From Acidobacteriota bacterium (GTDB lineage Bacteria; Acidobacteriota; Polarisedimenticolia; Gp22-AA2), in NCBI GenBank assembly GCA_016177515.1, contig JACOUZ010000295.1, positions 1 through 26,863 on the forward strand: a stretch of 26,863 nucleotides of DNA, given 5' to 3'. Of the stretch, positions 1 through 6,484 are shown one piece after another. Below the pieces are notes generated by a model, which was given only the letters and a program-made list of their open reading frames with translations, did not search any database and was not told where the DNA came from. Made by a program: the position numbers and the translations under genes. Numbering within the stretch: position 1 is the stretch's first letter; every line of letters begins with the position of its first letter.

Positions 1-2780
1 GTGCGGAAGGACGGGTCCGACCCGACATCGGTCGTGACGCGCCAGCAGCGCTCGCACTTGCCGCCCGGCGCCCGCTCGACGCGCACGCCGGGAGTCGCAG
101 GGCGGTCCAGGGCGCCCGGGATCGGCGCGGGAGCGGCCAGCGACACGTCGGAGACGATGAACAGGTCCTTCAGGAGCCCGGAATAACGCTGCAGCAGCGC
201 CAGGGTCTCGCCTTCCGCCTCCAGGATCACCCGGGCCTCGAGAGAATTTCCCAGGAGACCCTCCGCGCGCGCCACCTCGAGAGCCTTCAGAACATGCTCG
301 CGCAGCTCGAGCAGGCGCTCCCAGCGGCGATCCATCTCCCCGTCGGCCGGCCCTGCCGCCGCCTCGGGAAATCTCCGGGTGTGGACCGATTCTTCGATCG
401 GTTCTCCCGTCTTGCGGCCCAGGAGGGCCTGCCAGACCTCCTCCGCCGTGAAGCACAGGATCGGCGCCATCAGGCGCGTCAGGGCGTCCAGGATGATCCG
501 CATCGCCGTCTGCGCCGATCGCCGCTCCCGGGCGTCCGGGGGGCTGGTGTACAGGCGGTCCTTGAGGACGTCCAGGTAGAGCGCGCTCAGCGTGACCGTG
601 CTGAAGCGGTGGATCGCCTGCGTGGCGAGGTGAAACTCGTAGCGCTCGTAGGCGGAGCGCGCGCGGGCGATCAGCCGGTTCAGCTGGCCGAGGAAGTAGC
701 GATCGATCTCCTCGAGATCGCCGGGCGGCAGGGCGTGGCGGGCGGCATCGAAGTCGTAGAGATTCCCCAGGAGGTACCGGCAGGTGTTGCGGATCTTGCG
801 ATAGGCCTCGGCGTTGCGATCCAGGATCTCCCGGGGCAGGCGCATGTCTTCGAGGAAATCGACCGTCGCCACCCACAGCCGCAGCACGTCGCCTCCGTGC
901 TGTTTGATCACGTCCTGCGGCGGGATGACGTTGCCCAGCGACTTGGACATCTTGCGCCCGGCGCCGTCGAGCGTGAAGCCATGCGTCAGAACGGACCGGT
1001 AGGGGGCCGCGTCCCGGTCGTTGACCGCGATCAAGAGTGACGAGTGGAACCAGCCGCGGTGCTGGTCGCTGCCCTCGAGGTACAGATCGCTCGGCCAGGG
1101 ATGTCCCGGCCGGGCCCCGACGAGCGCCAGGTACGAGACCCCCGATTCGAACCACACGTCGACGATCTCGTCGCGCGCCCGCAGCTCCCGGGCCCCGCAG
1201 TGCGGACAGGCCGTCCCGTCGGCGAGGCGCCGGAAGGCCTCCGGCTCGAACCAGGCGTCGCTTCCCCGCTCCTTGAACAGGGCGGCGGTGCGGCGCACGA
1301 AAGCCACGTCGACGACCTCCCGGCCGCAGGAAGCGCAATACGGGAAGGGGAGCGGAACGCCCCACACCCGTTGCCGCGAGATGCACCAGTCCGGCCGGCT
1401 CCCGATCATCCCGCCGATCCGCAGCGCTCCACCCTCCGGGATCCAGCGAACCCTGCCGATGGCGTCGAGGCAGCGGCGCCTCAGGTCATTGCGATCGAGA
1501 GCGATCCACCACTGCTCCGTGGCGCGGAACAGGATCGGCTGCTTGCAGCGCCAGCAGTGAGGGTAGGTGTGGGTCACGGTCGCGGCGTGGAACAGGAGGC
1601 CGCGCTGCTGCAGGTCGGCGAGAATGCGGCCGTTGGCCTCGAAGACGTCCTGGCCGGAGAACGGACCGATCCCCTCGACGTACCGCCCGCGGTCGTCCAC
1701 CGGCGAGAAGATCGGCAGGGAGTACTTGCGGCCCGTGAGGAAATCGTCCATCCCGTGCCCCGGGGCGGTGTGCACCGCCCCGGTGCCGGTGTCGCGGGTG
1801 ACGTATTCGCCCAGGACGAGCCGGGACACCCCCCGGGCGGCGAACGGATAGGGGGCGCGCGCCGTCGTCGCCCCCTCCAGGTCCCGCCCCTTGACGCTGC
1901 CCAGGACCGGGCCCGGATTGAGCCCCTTCACGGCCAGGACCTGCCCGGCCAGGTCGGCCGCGAGGAGCAGCACCTCCCCGCCGACATCGACGAACTGGTA
2001 GGTGAAGTCGGGGTGGAGGGCGATGGCCACGTTGGCCGGCAGGGTCCAGGGGGTCGTTGTCCAGATCAGGATGGACACGCGGCGGCCGGCGAGCGCGGGA
2101 AACCGTTTTTCGAGCGGGCCGGTCTCCAGGGGGAAGCGGACGTAGATCGACGGCGACGCGTGGTCCTCGTACTCCACTTCGGCCTCCGCCAGCGCCGTGG
2201 CGCAGCGCGGGCACCAGTGGACCGAGCGCTTGTCGCGGTAGATGTTGCCGTTCTCGGCGAAGCGGGCAATCTGCTCGACGATCGTCCCCTCGTACGCCGC
2301 GTCCATGGTCAGATACGGACGGCCCCATTCCCCGAACACGCCGAGCCGGCGGAACTCGTCGCGCTGGATTCCCACGTATTTCTCCGCGTAGGCCCGGCAG
2401 GCGGCGCGGATCTGCTGCGTCGACATGGAGGCCTTCCTCGGGCCCAGGTCCTTGTCCACCTGGTGCTCGATCGGCAGTCCGTGGCAGTCCCATCCCGGCA
2501 CGTAGGGAGCGTCGAACCCCAGCATGGTGCGCGATTTCACCACCACGTCCTTGAGGACCTTGTTGAGGGTCTGGCCCAGATGGATGTTGCCGTTCGCGTA
2601 GGGAGGACCGTCGTGCAGCACGAATCGCGGCCTGCCGGCGCAGGCGCGGCGCACGGCGGCGTAGACGTCGATCCGGTCCCACTGCTCCAGCACGCGGGGC
2701 TCCCGCCGTGGCAGGTCCGCCTTCATCGGAAAGTCGGTGCGCGGCAGGTTGAGCGTGGTCTTGAGATCGAGCGTTTCCAT
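1..2780 (-). CDS. ileS: isoleucyl-tRNA synthetase, 3' end cut by window edge
   Basis: Cytoplasmic class Ia synthetase that charges tRNA-Ile with isoleucine and edits misactivated valine. The minus-strand frame opens with ATG at 2780 and stays open to the left edge, giving 926 complete codons. Visible motifs are the HIGH-region box PPYANGNIHLGQ (residues 59-70), WDCHGLPIE shortly after it, and KMSKS at residues 610-614 (about 939-953), close to the position known for E. coli IleS. Near the edge comes KCERCW (from residue 908), the first half of the C-terminal zinc finger; its second cysteine pair lies outside the window, so only some tens of residues are missing. Oddity: the last residue of the HIGH box is Gln instead of His. 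It diverges from the cysteine desulfurase gene and has its own promoter at 2843-2870. The identity is secure. Confidence 0.97.
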   Translation of the reverse strand, partial: METLDLKTTLNLPRTDFPMKADLPRREPRVLEQWDRIDVYAAVRRACAGRPRFVLHDGPPYANGNIHLGQTLNKVLKDVVVKSRTMLGFDAPYVPGWDCHGLPIEHQVDKDLGPRKASMSTQQIRAACRAYAEKYVGIQRDEFRRLGVFGEWGRPYLTMDAAYEGTIVEQIARFAENGNIYRDKRSVHWCPRCATALAEAEVEYEDHASPSIYVRFPLETGPLEKRFPALAGRRVSILIWTTTPWTLPANVAIALHPDFTYQFVDVGGEVLLLAADLAGQVLAVKGLNPGPVLGSVKGRDLEGATTARAPYPFAARGVSRLVLGEYVTRDTGTGAVHTAPGHGMDDFLTGRKYSLPIFSPVDDRGRYVEGIGPFSGQDVFEANGRILADLQQRGLLFHAATVTHTYPHCWRCKQPILFRATEQWWIALDRNDLRRRCLDAIGRVRWIPEGGALRIGGMIGSRPDWCISRQRVWGVPLPFPYCASCGREVVDVAFVRRTAALFKERGSDAWFEPEAFRRLADGTACPHCGARELRARDEIVDVWFESGVSYLALVGARPGHPWPSDLYLEGSDQHRGWFHSSLLIAVNDRDAAPYRSVLTHGFTLDGAGRKMSKSLGNVIPPQDVIKQHGGDVLRLWVATVDFLEDMRLPREILDRNAEAYRKIRNTCRYLLGNLYDFDAARHALPPGDLEEIDRYFLGQLNRLIARARSAYERYEFHLATQAIHRFSTVTLSALYLDVLKDRLYTSPPDARERRSAQTAMRIILDALTRLMAPILCFTAEEVWQALLGRKTGEPIEESVHTRRFPEAAAGPADGEMDRRWERLLELREHVLKALEVARAEGLLGNSLEARVILEAEGETLALLQRYSGLLKDLFIVSDVSLAAPAPIPGALDRPATPGVRVERAPGGKCERCWRVTTDVGSDPSFR

Positions 2781-2842
2781 GGCTCCCGGGATCGTTGTAT
2801 ATCGTTGGCGGCCAGCGGGTTGGCCGGAGAGCGGAAGACCGG

Positions 2843-2870
2843 AATCTAACACACTGGCGAATATTGTCAA
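2843..2870 (-). promoter_or_regulatory. sigma-70-type promoter of ileS
   Basis: Read on the minus strand there is a perfect TTGACA (-35, 2870 to 2865), a 16-bp spacer and TAGATT (-10, 2848 to 2843) preceded by TGT, an extended -10. The start of transcription would fall near 2836, leaving a leader of about 56 nt before the ileS ATG. That is too short for a T-box. The box is A+T-rich against a G+C-rich background. Confidence 0.7.
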
Positions 2871-2899
2871 GGATGGCGGCCTTATGCTAGGTTCCCGGC

Positions 2900-4066
2900 A
2901 TGCCGGCGATTTATCTCGACCACAACGCCACGAGTCCCCTGCGGCAGGAGGCGCGCGAGGCGATGGCACAGGCGCTGGCTGGGCCGGCCGGAAACCCGTC
3001 CAGCCTGCATGCCCCGGGCCGCGCCGCCCGCATGATCATAGAGACCGCCCGCGAACGGGTGGCGCGGCTCATCGGGGCGCTCCCCGGGGAAATCGTCCTG
3101 ACCGCAGGGGGGACCGAGTCGAACAATCTGGCGATTTACGGCGCCGCGGCCCTGCTGCCACCGGCGGCAGGCCGCGTGGTCACCTCGGCGATCGAGCATC
3201 CCTCCGTCCTGGCGCCGATTCTGGACCTGGAGAGGCGAGGCGTGGAGGTGGTCCGCGTCGCACCGTCCTGCTCCGGGGTGGTCGAAACGGAGGCCTTCCT
3301 CGAGGCGGCCGCCCCCGGGACCGGTCTCGTTTCGCTGATGCTCGCCAACAATGAAGTCGGCACTCTGCAGCCGGTCGCCGAAATCGGCGGGGAACTGCGG
3401 CGGCGGACCGTCCTGTTTCACTGCGACGCCGCCCAGGCCGCAGGCAAGGTGCCGATCGACGTGCGCGAGCTGCACGTCGATCTCCTGTCGATCGCGGGGC
3501 ACAAGTTCGGCGCGCCGCAGGGCACGGGTGCCCTGTACGTGAGGGGCGGCGTCGCCCTGCGCTCCCACCTGCGGGGCGGCGGCCAGGAGCTGAACCGCCG
3601 CCCCGGCACCGAAAACGTGGCCGCCGTCGCCGGCCTCGGAGCGGCGGCCGAAGCCGCCGCCAGGGCGATGGCGGAGGAGTCCCGGCGGACGCAGGAGCTG
3701 CGCGACCGGCTCGAGCGCGCCGTCCTGGAGCGCGTCTCCGGCGCCCGGGTCAACGGGCGGGAAGCGCCGCGGGTGCCCAACACGTCGAGCCTGGCGTTCG
3801 CGGGTGGTGCGGGAGAGGTCCTGGTGATGGCGCTCGATCTGGAGGGGATTGCCGTCTCCTCCGGATCGGCATGCTCGGCCGGCACCGTCAGGAGATCCCA
3901 TGTCCTCGAGGCGATGGGGCTCGGCGAGTCGGCGGGCTCTTCGATCCGGGTCAGCCTGGGGCCCGGGACGACGATCGAGGAGGTCGTGACCTTCGTGAGC
4001 GTTCTGGAGGGCGTTGTCGATCGTGCCCGTGCCGCCGCCGCGGCTCCTCAAGGAGGGCGCCCGTGA
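2900..4066 (+). CDS. cysteine desulfurase (NifS/IscS family)
   Basis: PLP enzyme that takes sulfur from cysteine as a persulfide and hands it to acceptors. The 388-residue product opens with YLDHNATSPL and carries GGTESNN, ANNEVGTLQP, the PLP lysine in SIAGHKFGAPQG (K202), the RRPGTEN box and the persulfide cysteine in SSGSACSAG (C325), all in family order and at the usual length. The ATG at 2900 gives the expected N-terminus. The gene is first in an operon with an FHA protein and mnmA, so its most likely role is sulfur supply for tRNA 2-thiouridine; Fe-S cluster assembly is also possible, since no iscU or other Fe-S gene is in view. Its TGA overlaps the next start as GTGA. No strong promoter was seen in front of it. 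Confidence 0.95.
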   Translation: MPAIYLDHNATSPLRQEAREAMAQALAGPAGNPSSLHAPGRAARMIIETARERVARLIGALPGEIVLTAGGTESNNLAIYGAAALLPPAAGRVVTSAIEHPSVLAPILDLERRGVEVVRVAPSCSGVVETEAFLEAAAPGTGLVSLMLANNEVGTLQPVAEIGGELRRRTVLFHCDAAQAAGKVPIDVRELHVDLLSIAGHKFGAPQGTGALYVRGGVALRSHLRGGGQELNRRPGTENVAAVAGLGAAAEAAARAMAEESRRTQELRDRLERAVLERVSGARVNGREAPRVPNTSSLAFAGGAGEVLVMALDLEGIAVSSGSACSAGTVRRSHVLEAMGLGESAGSSIRVSLGPGTTIEEVVTFVSVLEGVVDRARAAAAAPQGGRP

Positions 4067-4602
4067 TCGTCACCTGCGGCGGCTGCGCCAGGCGGTACAA
4101 CTTCGACGTCGCCAAGCTGGGCGGGCGCCCCTCGGCACGTTTGCGCTGTCCCCACTGCAAAAGCACGATCACGGTCACCGCCGGCTCCGACCCGGGCGAT
4201 CAGACGATGCGCCTCCCCGAGGACGCCAACCTGCTCTCCAAGAGCGCCAAGGTGCCCCAGGGGGATCTGTCGATGCCGTCCGATCGGCGTCTGTCCCTGG
4301 CCGTCCTGGAAGGGAAGGACAGCGGCCGGATCTTCCTGATCGAGAGGCCGCGGATGGTCCTCGGGCGCGGCGAGGCCGATATCGTCCTCAACGATACCGA
4401 GGTGTCGCGGCAGCACGCCTGCATCGAGGTGCACGGCGTGCGCGTCGTGCTCAAGGACCTGGGCAGCACGAACGGGACGTTCGTCAACGACGTCAAGGTG
4501 TCCCAGAGCGAGATCGAGAACCGGACCGAGTTTCGTCTCGGCGGAACGCGGTTGATGCTGATCCTGACCGAGACGCAGAGCGACCTGGAGACGCTGGAGT
4601 GA
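4063..4602 (+). CDS. zinc-ribbon and FHA domain protein
   Basis: A 179-residue soluble protein of unknown specific role. Residues 1-40 form an MJ0042-like zinc ribbon with CxxC pairs C5/C8 and C29/C32. Residues of about 80-175 are a forkhead-associated domain, with the phosphothreonine-binding signature LGRGEADI, VSRQHACIE and LGSTNGTFVN. The start is GTG at 4063: a full AAGGAGG lies at 4050-4056 and the GTG overlaps the desulfurase stop. The gene sits between the desulfurase and mnmA with GTGA overlaps on both sides, so all three are probably translationally coupled. FHA domains read Thr phosphorylation, and a Hanks kinase lies at 20879, but a link between them is only inference. Placement inside a tRNA-thiolation operon is unusual. 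Confidence 0.9.
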   Translation: MIVTCGGCARRYNFDVAKLGGRPSARLRCPHCKSTITVTAGSDPGDQTMRLPEDANLLSKSAKVPQGDLSMPSDRRLSLAVLEGKDSGRIFLIERPRMVLGRGEADIVLNDTEVSRQHACIEVHGVRVVLKDLGSTNGTFVNDVKVSQSEIENRTEFRLGGTRLMLILTETQSDLETLE

Positions 4603-5732
4603 CAGAGCCGGCCGTCACCGCGGCAGGCGGGCGCACGGTCGTGGCGATGAGCGGCGGCGTCGACTCGTCGGTGGCGGCCCTCCTGCTCAGGCAGGCGGGG
4701 GAGGCGGTGGTCGGGCTGTCGATGCAGCTCTACGATCGGAGCCGCGACGGCCTTCCGATCTATGGCCGCTGCTGCTCGCCGCGCGACCTCCATGACGCCC
4801 GGGCGGTGGCCGACCGCCTGGGCATCCCCTTCTACGTCCTCAACCTGGAGGAGGAATTCCAGCGCGAGGTCATCGACCCCTTCGTGGCGGATTACCGATC
4901 CGGGCGGACGCCCGTGCCGTGCGTGCAGTGCAACAGCGGGCCGAAGTTCCGGCACCTGGCGGCGCGCGCCCGCCAGCTCGGCGCCGCGTCGGTGGCCACG
5001 GGGCACTACGCGCGCGTCCGCCGCGACGCGGCGACCGGCCGCTTCCAGATCCTCAGGGCGACCGATCGGTCCCGCGACCAGTCCTACTTCCTTTTCGATC
5101 TCGGCCAGGATCAGCTGGCGATGGCGGTCTTCCCGCTCGGTGGGATGCACAAGGACGAAGTGCGATCGATCGCCGCAAGGAACGGGCTGCCGAACGCCGG
5201 CAAGCCGGACAGCCAGGACATCTGCTTCGTGCCGGACGGCGACTACCGCGGATTCGTCCAACGCGAGGCGGGGGACACCGGCCTGCCCGGAGACGTGGTC
5301 GACACCCGCGACCGCGTGTTGGGGCGCCACGCCGGACTCGCCGGCTACACCGTCGGACAGCGCCGCGGGCTCGGAGTGCCATCGGACCGGCCCCTTTACG
5401 TCCTGGCCCTCGACCCGGGCCGCAACCGGGTCATCGTGGGAGAGGACCGCGAGCAGTACCAGGGCGCCCTGATCGCCGAGAGGGTGAACTGGGTCTCGAT
5501 CGATCGGCCGGCCGGGCCGATCGAGGCCGTGGCGCGGATCCGCTCGCGGCACGCCGGGGCCGCGGCCACGGTGGAAGCGCTGGACGGGGGACGGATGCGG
5601 GTGTTGTTCCACGAGCCGCAGCGCGCCATCACGCCCGGGCAGGCGGTGGTCCTGTACCAGGACGATTTGCTCCTGGGAGGCGGGTTCATCAACGCCGCGG
5701 TCGGTTTGACAGGGCGCTCCGGGCGATGCTAG
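4599..5732 (+). CDS. mnmA: tRNA-specific 2-thiouridylase MnmA
   Basis: ATP-dependent enzyme that puts sulfur on U34 of the tRNAs for Lys, Glu and Gln. The 377-residue product has the PP-loop MSGGVDSS (from residue 17), the catalytic cysteine in PCVQCNSGPKF (C111), the tRNA and ATP contacts around GHYAR and RDQSYFLF, and the second, persulfide-bearing cysteine in DSQDICFVP (C209). The C-terminal beta-barrel is complete. The start is GTG at 4599, overlapping the FHA stop as GTGA, with GGAG at 4587-4590 as ribosome-binding site; a longer frame upstream belongs to no family. Sulfur probably comes from the desulfurase two genes upstream. tRNA-Gln(TTG), a substrate class of MnmA, lies at 26535. The last codons also contain the promoter of tRNA-Gly. 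Confidence 0.96.
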   Translation: MTEPAVTAAGGRTVVAMSGGVDSSVAALLLRQAGEAVVGLSMQLYDRSRDGLPIYGRCCSPRDLHDARAVADRLGIPFYVLNLEEEFQREVIDPFVADYRSGRTPVPCVQCNSGPKFRHLAARARQLGAASVATGHYARVRRDAATGRFQILRATDRSRDQSYFLFDLGQDQLAMAVFPLGGMHKDEVRSIAARNGLPNAGKPDSQDICFVPDGDYRGFVQREAGDTGLPGDVVDTRDRVLGRHAGLAGYTVGQRRGLGVPSDRPLYVLALDPGRNRVIVGEDREQYQGALIAERVNWVSIDRPAGPIEAVARIRSRHAGAAATVEALDGGRMRVLFHEPQRAITPGQAVVLYQDDLLLGGGFINAAVGLTGRSGRC

Positions 5733-5735
5733 ATT
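5706..5735 (+). promoter_or_regulatory. sigma-70-type promoter for tRNA-Gly
   Basis: TTGACA at 5706-5711, an 18-bp spacer and TAGATT at 5730-5735, with TGC just before it (extended -10). The TAG stop codon of mnmA forms the first half of the -10 box. The predicted transcription start is near 5742, about 7 bases before the tRNA. This lets the tRNA be made independently of the operon. Confidence 0.7.
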
Positions 5736-5748
5736 CGAGCCGCCAGGG

Positions 5749-5824
5749 GCGGGCATAGCTCAGCTGGTAGAGTACGAGCTTCCCAAGCTCGGTGTCGCGG
5801 GTTCAACTCCCGCTGCCCGCTCCA
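5749..5824 (+). tRNA. tRNA-Gly (anticodon CCC)
   Basis: A 76-nt cloverleaf. The acceptor stem GCGGGCA pairs with TGCCCGC; the D arm is GCTC/GAGT; the anticodon stem CGAGC/GCTCG holds loop TTCCCAA, so the anticodon is CCC and reads GGG; the T arm is GCGGG/CCCGC with loop TTCAACT. The discriminator is T and the CCA end is encoded. Its own promoter lies in the 3' end of mnmA. Confidence 0.97.
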
Positions 5825-5871
5825 TTTTGTTTTGTCCCCTGCCGCCCGTGCGGCGTCCGGAGCTGCGCCTG

Positions 5872-6297
5872 GTGCTCTTCCGAAGGCGTGCATCACCACC
5901 CGAGGCGGGGGAGCCGCTCCCGCCGGCCCCCGAGGCGACGGGGCCCGCGACCGGAGGCCGCACCCAGGTCGGACGGAAGACCCGAGTCGTCGGCAGGATA
6001 CTCGGCGACGGCCCGGTGGTCGTGCACGGTGCCGTGAAGGGCACCATCGCCATCCGCGCTGGTCTCTGCGTCAAAAGCGGCGCGCGCATCGACGCCGACG
6101 TCGAGGCTCGCAGCGTCGACCTGGAGGGAGAGGCACGGGGCAAGATCTCCGCCAGCGCGCGGGTCTCGCTCTCCGAGACGGGCGAGTTCGAAGGGGACAT
6201 GGACACGCCGATCCTGGAGGTCTGTCCCGGATCGATCGTACGCGGACGAGCCCGGGTCGCCGGCTTTCCCACGCGCGACCGCCGGACGGCACACTGA
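5872..6297 (+). CDS. bactofilin (polymer-forming cytoskeletal protein)
   Basis: Small protein that assembles into filaments without nucleotide, often acting in cell shape, polarity or placing of wall enzymes. The body from about residue 30 onward is the repetitive beta-helix of the family: short turns rich in G, V and I such as GRILGDGPVVVHGAVKG, ARIDADVEARSVDLEG and GKISASARVSL, ending with GEFEGDMDTPILEV. Flanking tails are short, Pro/Gly-rich at the N-terminus and Arg-rich at the C-terminus. I place the start at GTG 5872 (141 residues), because GGAG sits at 5859-5862 and the protein then begins LFRRR, like typical bactofilins; GTG 5848 or TTG 5827 are alternatives directly after the tRNA. 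It is followed by the regulatory region of the sigma-54 activator. Confidence 0.85.
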   Translation: MLFRRRASPPEAGEPLPPAPEATGPATGGRTQVGRKTRVVGRILGDGPVVVHGAVKGTIAIRAGLCVKSGARIDADVEARSVDLEGEARGKISASARVSLSETGEFEGDMDTPILEVCPGSIVRGRARVAGFPTRDRRTAH

Positions 6298-6314
6298 TCC
6301 CACCGCCGGTCCCC

Positions 6315-6361
6315 TGACGCTTTTTTTCCATCCGTTGACGTTTTGTGTCACCTTTCTGACG
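6315..6361 (+). repeat. three TGACG direct repeats at 21-bp spacing
   Basis: TGACG occurs at 6315-6319, 6336-6340 and 6357-6361, each preceded by a pyrimidine and exactly 21 bp apart, which is two helical turns, so all three face the same side of the DNA. The middle copy is also one arm of an imperfect dyad, GTTGAC-N7-GTCACC, at 6334-6352. The array lies 74-120 bp upstream of the sigma-54 promoter, where activator binding sites are usually found. The binding protein is unknown; the activator encoded next is the first candidate. Confidence 0.55.
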
Positions 6362-6434
6362 GACGGTTCCGGCAGACCTTCCGCTTCTCCTGCAAACCCA
6401 AGCTGATCCGCTCCTTTCCCGGGCGTCGGTGTTC

Positions 6435-6450
6435 TGGCACACACCTTGCT
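6435..6450 (+). promoter_or_regulatory. sigma-54 (RpoN) promoter of the activator gene
   Basis: TGGCAC at 6435-6440, 5 bp, then TTGCT at 6446-6450. This matches the sigma-54 consensus TGGCAC-N5-TTGCW at every defined position, including the GG and GC dinucleotides at -24/-12. Transcription would begin near 6461, 12 bp before the AAGGAGG ribosome-binding site of the downstream sigma-54 activator. Confidence 0.85.
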
Positions 6451-6484
6451 CTTGGCAGGGATGGCGCGAATCAAGGAGGGGGCT

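Noticed and set aside
2781..2842. T-box riboswitch in front of ileS
   Set aside because: The predicted leader is only about 56 nt and shows no specifier stem or T-box sequence.
1044..2849. 601-codon plus-strand frame opposite ileS
   Set aside because: The minus strand encodes an unmistakable IleS; the plus frame has low-complexity R/P/G/E/V composition typical of G+C-rich antisense shadows.
2883..2890. Promoter -10 for the cysteine desulfurase gene (TATGCTAG)
   Set aside because: No -35 box at a usual distance, and it lies only about 10 bases before the start codon.
5760..6272. Minus-strand reading frame ending in a peptide antisense to tRNA-Gly
   Set aside because: The RAAGVEPATPSLGS-type peptide is the well-known artefact of translating the opposite strand of a tRNA; the plus strand has the tRNA and a bactofilin.
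6298..6330. Intrinsic terminator after bactofilin (run of seven T at 6321-6327)
   Set aside because: No stable hairpin directly precedes the T-run, so the evidence is not enough.
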